A stretch of DNA of 64,000 bases from positions 17,736,342-17,800,341 of the forward strand of contig OX637335.1 in assembly GCA_951799405.1 (NCBI GenBank), in the 5' to 3' direction. The position numbers and the translations under genes were made by a program. The notes beneath the pieces are model-generated. The model ran no database searches. It had not been told where the DNA came from and saw only the letters and a program-made list of their open reading frames with translations. Below are positions 1-9,870 of the stretch, piece after piece; position 1 is the stretch's first letter, and each line of letters starts with the position of its first letter. The DNA is from Agapetus fuscipes. Its lineage: Eukaryota; Arthropoda; Insecta; Trichoptera; Glossosomatidae.

Positions 1-276
1 TCAGGCAGTGGGTATTTTTAGCACGCAGTTGCAATATTTTGAAACGTGCGCTAACTTCGCAAGAGATCTGTCGGCTGTAATGCATAGGATCATCGACTTG
101 CTAAAATATCTAGACATGCAACGAAATATATAACGTATTCCATCGTATCATTCAAGGAAACGTTGTAGGGAGAAGGGATCAAGGACGCCGAAGGACATCA
201 AACCAGTCACCCTCGGCAAAAAAAGCCTAACGCTGCGCTCGGCTGAAACTGGAGCCAAATCAGAAGAGTGAACACA

Positions 277-429
277 ATGTTTGGAGAGCGTGCATTTGCA
301 GTTGCTGGTCTTCTGGCCTGGAACCACCTGCCACATCATGTGAGAGAGCAAGAGGGCCATGGAAAGTTCCGGAATGCACTGAAGACAAGCAAATTTCTGG
401 CATCATTTGCACAAGCGCCCTTGGAGTGA
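277..429 (+). pseudogene. LINE C-terminal coding fragment (CR1/L2-like)
   Basis: A 50-codon frame ends at TGA 427-429 and reads GERAFAVAGLLAWNHLPHHVR followed by a KFRNALKT segment. This matches the usual end of CR1/L2/Daphne-type non-LTR reverse transcriptases (GxRAFSVAGPRAWNSLP...FKxxLKTHLF). An in-frame TGA at 244-246 shows the upstream part is broken, so the ATG at 277 is not a real start. Downstream, an AT-rich stretch with ATCATC repeats (about 460-485) fits a LINE 3' tail. Family placement is by motif only. Confidence 0.5.
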
Positions 430-558
430 CTACATCACGAAACGGCGCTATAAATAAATCATCAACTCATCGTTATCATCATCAAAAAGCAAGGCTCACC
501 AAAGAAAGCATCTAAATATTTTAGAAGCAACTGGGTGTGAAATAACTGACTCTAGGCC

Positions 559-1153
559 CGGTATTTTTAACGTTAGCAGAGCGATTTTTTACTGAGTGTA
601 AAATATGTACATACTTATTTAAATCATGTGGGTATTTTTTTTTATCAGTTTAAAGTGGGAATGGGCCGAATGTGGTTTGAACCGAATACGAACCTCGGCC
701 GAACATTCGGTTAAAATAAAAAAGGTAAAAAAGTCACGCATTATGCATAGTTTCTAGTTACTGTTGTTGGTTAAAAAAATACAAAAAAATATTTATTTTT
801 TGTTTCAATTTGATATCTATGTAACGGAGTAGAGGAAGATTTAATTTTTATCAAATTGTAAGTTAATTTTCACTTGTTTCTACTAAAATAAATGACCATG
901 AGTGAGTATATAAAGGCCGAATTTTTATTTTACGGTTACAAAATATACAATGGCATCCAATTATAACTGTCAAAATGTTGCAAGTAGGTATTTTAATTTA
1001 CTTTTTATTGCACCGAATGTTCGGCATTTGAACCGAATTTCGGTCGAATACCGAAGTTCGGTTCAAGCTTCCGAAATTCGGTTAAACCGAATGTAAAACG
1101 AAGTTCGGCCCATCCTTAGTTTAAAGTCACATAAGCTAACGTTGAAAATACCG
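559..1153. mobile_element. MITE-I copy 1, split by a hAT MITE
   Basis: Ends are CGGTATTTTTAACGTTAGCA on the left and AGCTAACGTTGAAAATACCG on the right, inverted repeats of each other. The interior AGTTTAAAGT / CACATAAGCTAAC is continuous in the uninterrupted copy at 59856-59975. Here it is separated by the insertion at 656-1118. No clear target-site duplication is visible. Confidence 0.5.
648..1126. mobile_element. hAT-type MITE with 8-bp target-site duplication
   Basis: The element (656-1118, 463 bp) is flanked by a perfect 8-bp direct repeat GTTTAAAG (648-655 and 1119-1126). Its ends are inverted: TGGGAATGGGCCGAA and the complement of TTCGGCCCATCCTTA. An 8-bp duplication and short terminal inverted repeats are typical of hAT. 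Both sub-terminal regions are rich in TTCGG/CCGAA. No coding remnant is seen. It lies inside MITE-I. Confidence 0.5.
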
Positions 1154-1626
1154 CGCTTAAATCTTGTCCACACTCTTTTACTATCAAATGAATGAGACGG
1201 TGACTAGTTGTATGATAATGATACACACAACTCGTGTTGGATACAGAGACCTTGGTGGGAGGAAGTCGCACATGTGTATGAGTGAAACGTCCGTGTGTCG
1301 GTGAGCCGCGAGCTGTTACAAGCGCTGTTTTGTAATAGCGCATTATTTCAAGGTCGGCCGAGCAGTTTTTAGAAAGTTAACTCCAGTCACCGCGGCCTGT
1401 ACCTATCCGTATATGAAGTATATAAAACCGCACGTTGAAACTCTACCATTGAGTTTCACTAGGAAATAAAAACGCTCACTTGAAGCGCTGTTTTCATTAT
1501 TCATGAATTTTTTGTTAAACTCTAGTCACTGTAATTTTTTAATGTGCGTTAAAACTCAAACAAAACTTTTTTTTCTTATACCTTATGTGATCCTAATTTA
1601 CGTTTCTTGTTCTTTAACTAATAAGT

Positions 1627-1780
1627 AATAGGTTAGTATCAGGCTGACCCCCATTATTTTAAAACTTGGTTCACTTTCGCCAATGCCACCCCGGCTTCAG
1701 TGAGTTTTGATTTATTTTGTAAGTACCTACTCATGCAGCATTTGCAAGCACGAAGTTAGACGGGCCTGTTAGTGAGAGAG
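1627..1780 (+). mobile_element. LINE-A 3'-UTR fragment, degenerate
   Basis: Carries the ordered LINE-A landmarks GGTTAGTATCAGGCTGACC, TGGTTCACTTTCGCCAATGCC and GCAGCATTTGCAAGC. The middle is partly deleted and the 3' tail is missing. Confidence 0.5.
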
Positions 1781-2945
1781 AAATGATAATATTTTTTTGC
1801 AATTCTTATAAAAGTGTAGCCAAGTTGGCAAGTCATATTTCCCTGTTCCTGAAGGGGAAGTTCTCATTTATCTAATGTGAAGGAGTGCAAAAAATAATTT
1901 ATTTTTTTAATACAAAATTGAGTATTTGTTGCTCAGGTGCGCTTATTTGCAAAAGACTCAGTTTTTGTGTGCACCGCAACTCAAGGGTTAAATTGTCACT
2001 AAAAAGCGACTGCCCCAACAAGATTTACATTTCAGGGCTAACATTAGGCTGGGTTAACTTTTGTGACCGGGCTTGAAAAACAAGTGCAATTATTTTGGAT
2101 TAATAAAGGAAAAATGGATCAAAAAAATGGTACGATCTTTCAAAGTGTAATGTTAAACGCTGCAGTCTCGTAATTGGAAGGTGGGGGAGTAAAAAAATAA
2201 TAATATTAATAATATTAAAGTTGTTAACAACAACAAAACATGCAATGATCAAACATGCACAGGGCTCTTCAAGTGTGATTAAAAAAATAGCGCAAACAAA
2301 AACCTAAAAAAAAAAACTTTTCGTAATACAGAAAAATACTTAAATATGATATTTTTTTTGCAAACTAAATTAATTTATTACTGGCATAATCTGAAGTTAA
2401 AAAAAACATGTGTGTTCATTTTCGATAGTCTCACAAATAAAATGGAAAATAAGTAACTGAGCATATTTAGAACGTAATTATTAATACGAAAAAAAACATA
2501 TTTTTAAATATGTATGTTTACTTTTTGTTCCTGAAATGGATTTTTCGCACATGTTAGCATGATCAACTTTTTTTGAAACACAAACATTAATATAAAGTTA
2601 ATTTTAGTTTTATTTTTTAATTTTTGAAGTCGAAACACGCAAAAAAACACGGCATTCATTTTTGCAGCTTTGTACACAAAAATTGAAAAAATAAAAATTG
2701 TTTACTCAACACCGCATGTGTATTTAATATTTTATTATTTAATTTCTGCATACATTGCTGGTCTAATATAATCTAAGTTGCACAGATCTGATGAACTTGT
2801 TTATGTAGCTCACATGACGCCCTCATCTCTTCCATATATTTCGATTCGAACTGTCCATTACCGTGCGTGGAATTTGATGTCTTTCTTAAATTTAGAAAAT
2901 CTAACTAACTGTGATTCTTGACCATTAAGTTGGTGTGAGGCTAAC
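1781..2945. other. AT-rich DNA with no recognised gene
   Basis: Long A and T runs and short ORFs without family motifs. A possible LINE-A tail remnant (AATATAATCTAAGTTGCA) lies near 2765-2783. Nothing else is supportable. Confidence 0.5.
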
Positions 2946-2949
2946 ACCC

Positions 2950-3147
2950 TATAATAGGATAATCTTAGTTGCAAGATATCATAACATTAAAATTCATATT
3001 AAATGCATGCCCACAAACTGGCAAGTTCGCGCGAACAAATACTGCATGTGTACTTAAAAAATCAAATTCCTATCTTCAAATGAACATAAGCCATGCAACT
3101 TTTGCCGACCTTCTCTGAAACAGGGGTGCCATTGGCAAAGCCGCTTA
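2950..3147 (-). mobile_element. LINE-A 3'-UTR copy, 5'-truncated
   Basis: On the minus strand this ends in the LINE-A tail (ATAATCTTAGTTGCAAG on plus) and includes ATGCATGCCCACAAAC, CTTTTGCCGACCTTC and GAAACAGGGGTGCCATTGGC. It stops before the CTTGACTTATAGG end. Confidence 0.5.
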
Positions 3148-3489
3148 TGGAACGAGTTACGGTATCTGTGTTCCCACCCCAATTTAAACTTGTCCTATTG
3201 AAAACCAAAAAACCTCATACAAAAAAGCTGAGTTTACATTGCCGACACAAAGACAGAGATTGAAAAACAGCGCCACGCAAGAGACTTGCTTAGTTTTGTG
3301 TCAGGGACGTGCACAGCATTTCGATCATGGTTAGGCAAACATCTGGGTTGTAATAATAATAATAATGGGATGATTTATTTGGCGAGCGCTTTTTTGTGTG
3401 AGTTGTATCACACTTTTACGGTTCGAACAACCTGTCACATATTTTATTTTATTCATGAAATCTTGAGAAATCTTGGATAAAACACTTTA

Positions 3490-3785
3490 CTGACAACGAC
3501 GCTACCATGTTGAAAGCACCGGTTCTCATCAGATTCGTAAATGGAAGGTTGTGGATTCGAATCCCGGCGGAGCACAAAAATATACCATTTATATTTCCAA
3601 ATGTGCTCTTCACTTCGACAGGTCACAGAAAGGTCCATCCAACCTTACAACAACTGGGTCTCGCTTGAGAATTGGCGCTTTCTACAGCAACGACCAAGCT
3701 CGCAGAGGGCTCTTGAGGTGTGATACACAAAAAAAACACGCTCATCAAATAAATCATCCTAATATTATTACATTCTTATTATTAC
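3490..3785 (+). mobile_element. SINE-B1 (tRNA-derived)
   Basis: The tRNA-like head keeps a B box, GGATTCGAATCCCGG (about 3551-3565), then GGAGCACAAAAATATACC. The body runs through AACTGGGTCTCGCTTGAG and CTCTTGAGGTGTGATACAC to AAATAAATCATCCTAATATT and an ATT-rich tail. The A-box region is degraded compared with 30559-30873. Confidence 0.5.
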
Positions 3786-3810
3786 TGGGTGTAATTTCTG
3801 ATGATAAGTG

Positions 3811-3957
3811 AACTAATTATAATGGAATGCTTATGAAAAATATCTAAACTACAGGATTTTTACACTTTTTAATGTTTTCTCTCGTAGAAAACAGGAAACA
3901 GGTGCATATTATCTGAGAATTCGATGTAAGCTTAGTATTTCACTTGTTCAGTTTTAC
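3811..3957 (-). mobile_element. MITE-H copy, partial
   Basis: In reverse complement it follows the MITE-H order seen at 56634-56895: GTAAAACTGAACAAGTG, TCAGATAATATGCACC, TTTCTACGAGAGAAAAC, AATCCTGTAGTTTAGA. It covers about the first two thirds of the element. Confidence 0.5.
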
Positions 3958-4157
3958 CTTTAAGGTGTCGATATACAGATTAATATTATCGTCATCCAAA
4001 AGTGGATAAATAGGTTCCACGGGGGAAGGAAGGTCACAGTTGAACCTTTACCATCTTGCCTTCAGCATCTTCTGTCGTAGACTACTCAGATTCAGGGTCA
4101 AAACTGTCGCCAAGAAATTCATTTTAATTTAATGAATAATATTTTTACAATCCAGTT

Positions 4158-4232
4158 ATAACACACACCTCAAGAATCTTCTGCGAGCTTGGTCGTCGCT
4201 ACAGATTTCTCCATTTCTAAAGCAAGACCTAG
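4158..4232 (-). mobile_element. SINE-B1 3' fragment
   Basis: ACACACCTCAAGAATCTTCT and GCGAGCTTGGTCGTCGCTAC are the complement of the SINE-B1 3' half. The head and ATT tail are absent. Confidence 0.5.
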
Positions 4233-4669
4233 GAAATAAAATGTTTAAAATAAAATGCTTGGGATTGCTCTTCCAGGCTTAGACCGTGGTCCATAGTTTC
4301 CTTCTTCTTGCTTCATTTATATACCTAAGGGACAGAGCTCCAAAGAAGTTACAAACAGTGGTAATGAAACGTAAGCAAGAAGAAAGAAAAAAAAAAGAAT
4401 ACCAATACCAAGCATCTGAATCAGGCCGTGAAAGCCTAAAAACAATTTTTAAAAAAATACTTAAGAGTTAGTTGCAAAATTAATAATAATTTTTCACACT
4501 TTTAATACACAAACCATTGAAGATATAATAAATTGAATTTTTTTTTTTATTTAATTGAATATTTAGGATAAAAAATGTAACAAATACATATGAATTATTA
4601 TAAAACCGGCTCTGAGTCTAGTAAATGGTGCATGAAACGTCACAAATAGAAAATTGTTTCAAGCATCTG

Positions 4670-4906
4670 TACCCTTAGTATGAGTTGCAAAACTGAGAAA
4701 AGTAAAGTTTACGGAAAATATTAAAGAGTGATTTCCCCCAAAACCTGCCGTTTTTGTTTCTCAATTTTTATGGTCTTAGCAAAAGAGTTAGTGATGAAGA
4801 AAATCAAGTTCAAACAAACAAAAACGGCAGATTTTGGGGAAAATCACTCTTTAATACTTTCCGTAAACTTAACTTTTCTCAAGTTTTGCAACTCGTACTA
4901 AGGGTA
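4670..4906. mobile_element. Mariner-type MITE with long terminal inverted repeats, copy 1
   Basis: The element 4672-4904 is flanked by TA dinucleotides. It starts CCCTTAGTATGAGTTGCAAA and ends with the inverted TTTTGCAACTCGTACTAAGG. The arms pair for roughly 80-90 bp, including AAAACGGCAG / CTGCCGTTTTTG, around a spacer of about 60 bp. A TA target and long inverted repeats suggest a Tc1/mariner MITE. A second copy lies at 7297-7537. Confidence 0.5.
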
Positions 4907-4982
4907 GGTACTGATAGCGTCTTATCATCATTTCAATGCAGTATTTGTTAAATGTAATACACACATAATAAGTAACACGCAT

Positions 4983-5640
4983 GTGTGAGTGAATGAGTTT
5001 ATAAGTGTGGGTGCATGAGTTTATAAAAGCGAGACCGCTCCGTAGTCCAGAGGTTTCACTTCGGATTCGTAAATGGAAGGTCGTGGGTTCGAATTCCGGC
5101 GGAGCACAAAAAATTTACCTTTCATATTATAAAATTTGCTCTTCACTGGGTTGAAAAATTCATACCTTTACCAAAAACCGGTCATCAAAAGGTCCATCCA
5201 GCCTTATAGCAACTGGGTCTTGCTTGAGAATTGGCGCTTTGTAGCAACGACCAAGCTCGTAAAAAGTCCGGTCGATAGCTCAGTTGATAGAATGCTTGCA
5301 TTCCATGCTGAGAGCAACAGTTCGATCCCAAGGTGTACTAAGCCTCTTCAAGAAGCTGGGAAACCCCCACTTCAACTGAAAGTGGTTGGTGTGAGGCCGG
5401 CCCCCTTACCCGTAAGAATAAAAAGGTCCCGTTTGCTACATGCAAACCCTTCGGGAATAACGCAGGCAAGAAGTTGCACTATGTGTGTAGCTGAGTTGCG
5501 TAGTTGCGTTGTGTAGTGTTAATGTATGAGTGTGTAAGTGTGAGTGGATGAGTTTACAAGTGGGAGTGTATAAGTTTCTCAGTGTGCGTGAATGAGTTCG
5601 TAAGTGTTATTGTATAAGTGTGTAAGTGTGCGTGTTGGCG
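4983..5640. repeat. TG-rich degenerate minisatellite, split by a SINE
   Basis: Units resembling GTGAGTGAATGAGTTTATAA occur at 4983-5028 and resume at 5517-5640 (GTGGATGAGTTTACAAGTGG, GCGTGAATGAGTTCGTAAGT). The SINE-B2 copy at 5030-5515 sits between, so it entered an existing array. Confidence 0.5.
5030..5515 (+). mobile_element. SINE-B2, composite dual-tRNA SINE
   Basis: The first tRNA-like unit begins GCTCCGTAGTCCAGAGG and carries GGGTTCGAATTCCGGCGGAG; its ends GCTCCG/CGGAGC can pair as an acceptor stem. The second begins CCGGTCGATAGCTCAGTTG (about 5270) and keeps CAGTTCGATCCC. The 3' module has CTTCAACTGAAAGTGGTTGG, GAGGCCGGCCCCCTTACC and GTAGCTGAGTTGCG. Box A and B matches imply RNA polymerase III origin. 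Activity cannot be judged. Confidence 0.5.
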
Positions 5641-5950
5641 CAGGCGCACAAGCGTGTTTGTGTGTATCATGTATGTGAGACGCTGACCTGCTCAATGCAC
5701 TGGGCCTTATCTGACAAATTCGCGAATGCAAAACTGACCTGTGCCAACACTCGTGCTGGGCATGCGCAAGACGGGCGCGAGAAAATCGTCTTGCTAACGA
5801 AAAGAAAACTCGAGAAAATACACTTTTCCACACGGTGGAACTGTACGTACAAACTCAGCCAGAGCGTTACAAAAAAAATGTAGCGAAACAAAAACAGCGC
5901 CTCTAGGAAAAGTTATAGTTTCTATAGATTGTTGATAAAACAAATACGCA

Positions 5951-6366
5951 TCTATAATCTTAGTTGCAAAGATATATTAACATTTGAAATACACATTAAA
6001 TGCATACCAACAAATAGACACGTATTAACTCTTGTTTACACATGTGTAGTACAAAAAAACAAAACTCACATGAACACCAACTTTGCAACTCCAGCCACAA
6101 AGTACAAAATTGGTCATCTATAATTTAGGTTGGAAGGATATTTTTTAACATTTAAAATACACATTAAATGCATGCCCACAAACAGACACGTGTAAGTTCT
6201 CGCTTAGAAATACTGCACATGTAAATACAAAATAAACCAAACCTTACATGAACATAAACTTTTTAACTACTGCCACCTTTCCCTAAAACTCGAGTGGCAT
6301 TCGCAAGAGTGAACTAAGTTTGTACAGCATGGAGGTCAGCCTCATACCAACCTATTAGTCGAGGAA
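5951..6366 (-). mobile_element. Two LINE-A 3'-UTR copies in tandem
   Basis: A first copy (5951 to about 6103) starts TCTATAATCTTAGTTGCAAA and breaks off after the CAACTTTGCAACTCCAGCC region. A second (about 6116-6366) begins again with a tail-like TCTATAATTTAGGTTGG and runs to CATACCAACCTATTAGTCG. Both read on the minus strand. Confidence 0.5.
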
Positions 6367-6478
6367 AGCATAAGTATTGATAAATGATTAGAAACGTAAT
6401 ACACAAGAAAGAGGCTCGTTTAAAAAATAGGTAAGTCGAAATTTCCTTTTATTATGTTGTAAAAATAATTTACTTGTC

Positions 6479-6573
6479 CTGATGATACCTTGTAGGCGAA
6501 AACGTTAGACAAATTTAAAAGAATATAAAAGTGAAATGACACTGTGTTTTATTTAATTAATAATAATAATAAG
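6479..6573 (+). repeat. Repeat E 3' end with hammerhead-like CTGATGA-stem-GAAA motif
   Basis: CTGATGA (6479-6485) is followed by TACCTTGTAGGC (CCT/AGG stem) and GAAA (6498-6501), then ACGTT. Downstream GTGTTTTATTTAATTAATAA ends in an (AAT)n tail. The tail matches the arms of the palindrome at 15648-15789. Ribozyme function is only a hypothesis; there is one extra base between CTGATGA and the stem relative to a canonical hammerhead. Confidence 0.5.
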
Positions 6574-6597
6574 AATTAATATAATTTACTTGCATTT

Positions 6598-6650
6598 CAG
6601 AAGACGCATAAGTTCGCGCCTACATATGCTGCACGTGTAGAAACAAATTG
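6598..6650 (-). mobile_element. LINE-A 3'-UTR short fragment
   Basis: CGCATAAGTTCGCGCCTACA and TGCTGCACGTGTAGAAAC match the LINE-A block in reverse; flanks do not. Confidence 0.5.
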
Positions 6651-7050
6651 AATGTTAAAATGAGAAACACAAAAGATTCGTGTCACAAGTAGAGCTCCTA
6701 ATAAGTTACTCGCAGTAAAATGACGCAACTTTAGCAAGAGAAAACAGAATAGAGGTTGGTGAATTGCATTCCTCTTCACTGGATGAATCCGGACGGGGAT
6801 TGGGAATCACGATAAAGGAGGAACACCGGAGAGGACTACCTACAACTCGCAGAAATCAAAGTTGTCGGTTTTTTAACACGTCATATATTCTCCGAAGTTC
6901 ACACGCCGCGCCGGCAACACAACCTGCTCGGTCGGAGGTCGTTTCAACAGAATGAGATTTTACATACAAAAGTGACAGACGACACAGAAAACTTCTTCTT
7001 ATTTTTACTTTTTATAGCTATTAGAGCTATATTTTTCCTTATATGACAAA

Positions 7051-7281
7051 CTGTCAGGCAGGCGCGAGCATAGGGTATAGGCAAATACATTTCAGAATAA
7101 ACATATTCTCCCATTGCTTTAAAATAACTCATTTGAAATTGACTGAAGTGCTAACGATGAATCCTATCAAATTTAAATTTCGAATTTTGAATCTGAATGT
7201 CAAGCTTAAATGTTTTTTACCACATATTGTCTACCTACTGGGCGCATGTGCCTGTATGGGATGCACGCCCCTGCTGTCAGG
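7051..7281. mobile_element. MITE-K (hAT-type) copy 1 with 8-bp duplication
   Basis: The element 7059-7273 is flanked by CTGTCAGG (7051-7058, 7274-7281). The left end is CAGGCGCGAGCATAGGGTAT; the right end reads, inverted, CAGGGGCGTGCATCCCATAC. An 8-bp duplication and a CAGGSGC start fit hAT. No coding sequence remains. Another MITE begins 16 bp downstream. Confidence 0.5.
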
Positions 7282-7296
7282 CTAAATTCAGACCAG

Positions 7297-7537
7297 TACC
7301 CTTAGTACGAGTTGCAAAACTTGAAAAAAAGTAACGTTTACGGAAAGTATTAAAGAGCGATTTTCCCCAAAATCTGCCGTTTTTGTTTGTTTAAACATGA
7401 TTTTCTTCATCACTGTCACTCTTTTGCTAAGAACATAAAGTGTAAGAAAGAAAAATGGCAGATTTTGGGGGAAATCACTTTTTAATATTTTCCGTAAACT
7501 TTACTTTTCTCAAGTTTTGCAACTCGTACTAAGGGTA
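7297..7537. mobile_element. Mariner-type MITE with long terminal inverted repeats, copy 2
   Basis: The element 7299-7535 is flanked by TA, starts CCCTTAGTACGAGTTGCAAA and ends with the inverse. Inverted arms include AAATCTGCCGTTTTTG and AATGGCAGATTTTGGG. The interior ATTTTCTTCATCACTG is inverted relative to copy 1 (GATGAAGAAAATC), so the two copies lie in opposite orientation. Confidence 0.5.
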
Positions 7538-7896
7538 CAGAGACGCAAAAAGTAAACGATTGTAAACAATATGCAAGTATGAAATATTCATTATTTTCAG
7601 AAGCGTGCAACAATAATAACGGCGGAAGCATTTCCCAACAGCCGTAGCTTTTGCAACATTGCAATATGATTTGGCAATTTCCTTCCGGACGTTTGTTGGC
7701 AACAGTTGCAATTCACCCAACGGGATGTTACAGATATTCCATAGCAAATGCTTTTGTTCAGGAGGATTGCAAAACGGCGGGTAGCTTTCTATTCCGACAA
7801 TAAAACTCGTGAAATCAGCATAAAAACATTTTTATAAATGTAAGCTTTAAAATAACATTCAATTCGTATTGAGATTTCATGACTTATATCCCTTGT

Positions 7897-8050
7897 CCCT
7901 TGACTTATAGGTTGGTATGAGGCTGACCATCTATGCTTTAAAAAATGGTTCACTTGGCCAATGCTACCCCTGTTTTGGAATGACGGAAAAAGTTGCTGGG
8001 CTTATGTTCATTTGTGGTTTGGCTTTTACATTCTAAACTTCAGTGAAAAA
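7897..8050 (+). mobile_element. LINE-A 3'-UTR copy, 3'-truncated
   Basis: Starts CCCTTGACTTATAGGTTGGT and continues through AAAAAATGGTTCACTTGGCC and GGGCTTATGTTCATTTGTGG. The tail is missing. Confidence 0.5.
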
Positions 8051-8121
8051 GCTGCACCCTTTGTAAATCGTCTATAAACATTTTTATAAGAATTAATAAA
8101 CATTTAATGAGCAATATTTAT

Positions 8122-8235
8122 GTGATAATCACACCTCAAGAGCCCTCTGAGGGAATTCTCGTTGCTGTAGAAAACGTCGACTCAACGTTGGATAGGCCTT
8201 TGGTCACGGGACTGATTTGGTAACGGCAGAACCTT
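8122..8235 (-). mobile_element. SINE-B1 3' fragment
   Basis: ATCACACCTCAAGAGCCCTC starts the inverted 3' half. It continues with a CGTTGCTGTAG remnant, GGATAGGCCTTTGGTCACG and a degraded middle. Confidence 0.5.
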
Positions 8236-8650
8236 TTTTTTAAACCTGAGAGGAACACATGTGTTATTTTTTCGTTTCCTTCGAGAAACGCGCCCACGTC
8301 CTTCCGATTACTAGCTCGTTGCGTTAACCATTAGTATATGGACCAGTCTTACGCGAGTCTGCAACTTCCAAATTTTTCTCAATTTCTCCGATTTGATCAA
8401 GCCAGACTTTTCACTTTTTATTTTCGCATTTCCGAAGTCCAAACACTTTGCGAGTCTTACATAATACATTCTTTCAAGGCGTCTATACGATCTTATCACA
8501 ATATTTTGTACCTTCCGATGTTCGATTAACGATATGATTATGATAAGAAAAAATATATACAATTTGTATGTGTGAGTGTAGGCCACAGTTTCTTCTAGAA
8601 ATTTCCGGTATGTTCATATACCTACATCTAGGTATTCGAGTCTATCTATT

Positions 8651-9305
8651 ATGTATAGTTTAAGTTGCAATATATTAACATTTAAAATACAAATTAATTC
8701 CATGCCCACAAACAGGTATACTTGGGTGGAATTGTGGAAATATAGAAGTGCATCGGATCAACTGCCGCTGTCAGATCTACTAAAGGATTCTCAATTTGAC
8801 CTGCTATTTCCAAAGGAATAATAATGTTCATGACGTTACCACCTACGACCTGCACTCTGGAAAGATCTTTTAGTACACTGAAGAGGGTGAAGACATGGCT
8901 GAGATCGACAATGGAAGAAAACAGACTCAATGGACTATGCATGATGATTGTGCACAGGGAAAGGGTGACGGGCTGCCCAACATTTACGGATAAAGTGATG
9001 GACATCTTCGGTCAAACACCAAGAAAACTGGTATTCGCCTTTTCGACGTAGATCAGGTAAGTTAGATTTTTGATAAGTAGGTACGTGTACAAAAACTGTG
9101 AGTGTTTTGCCCCCCCCCCCCTAGATTGTGTTCTTCCGACGGCCATGCCTGCATGTGCACTTCCAAATTAAAATCCAAACCTCAAATTCAAATACACCAT
9201 TCTACTTTTGCCGACCTTCCATGAAACAGAGTTGACATTGGTAAAGTGAACCATTTTTTACAGTATGGCTGTATGGCCTTATACCAACCTATAAGTCAAG
9301 GAAAA
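8651..9305 (-). mobile_element. LINE-A 3'-UTR copy interrupted by a hAT fragment
   Basis: The 3' part (8651-8716: TTTAAGTTGCAATATATTAA to ATGCCCACAAACAGG) and the 5' part (about 9150-9305: GCATGTGCACTTCCAAATT to CCAACCTATAAGTCAAGGAA) make one LINE-A block on the minus strand. About 430 bp holding the hAT coding fragment lies between them, replacing roughly 30 bp of the consensus. Confidence 0.5.
8718..9051 (+). pseudogene. hAT transposase C-terminal dimerisation domain, frameshifted
   Basis: One frame (about 8724-8819) reads ELWKYRSASDQLPLSDLLKD and ends in two stops. The next frame, from 8824, reads TLPPTTCTLERSFSTLKRVK then TWLRSTMEENRLNGLCMM. This is the conserved C-terminal hAT block (TLPVSTASAERSFSTLRRLKTWLRSTM) of the P52rIPK/ZMYM-like group. 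The frame change and lack of any upstream transposase make it a relic. No terminal inverted repeats were identified; a C13 run at 9110-9122 lies just downstream. Confidence 0.5.
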
Positions 9306-9589
9306 GGTAAACATAGATATTTATCGCAAATATAATATATTTGAGATCGCCTGAGCACATACATTCTTATCAAAAAATAAACTCATTCATATATTTTTTT
9401 TTATTCAAACCGTATAGGTAAAAAAAGTACTTTTCAAGGTTTTTCAAGCACTTGAAAAACCTTGAAAAATATTTGATATAAATTATATTTGAACGGTTGA
9501 TCTCAGAAAGGAACTAAGTACCAAAATATTTCATTTCAAACGTGAATGTACACTTTGGTTCTTTAATCTCAAGTGAAAATATAGCGTCA

Positions 9590-9762
9590 CATTTGATATC
9601 CATATTTGATGCACGCCCACATTGGCCCATGCATTGCCCACAAGCAGACAAAACAAAATAACATAAATCTTGCGGCTCTTTGTTGGTTATGGATGACATT
9701 GGCAAAGTAAACCAATCTTTCAAGTACGGATGATAAGCTCAACCTATAAGTCAAAGAACAAA
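9590..9762 (-). mobile_element. LINE-A 3'-UTR copy, strongly degenerate
   Basis: Recognised by the inverted landmarks GCATTGCCCACAAGCAGAC, GGATGACATTGGCAAAGTAA and CAACCTATAAGTCAAAGAAC. Much of the centre has diverged. Confidence 0.5.
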
Positions 9763-9870
9763 AATAATAATATAAGTACATTATTTATTTTCAAAATAAA
9801 CTATTAAAAAAACAAATGGGGAGTGAAAAAAGTTAATGAAATAGAATGACAAAAAAATAATCATAATCTA

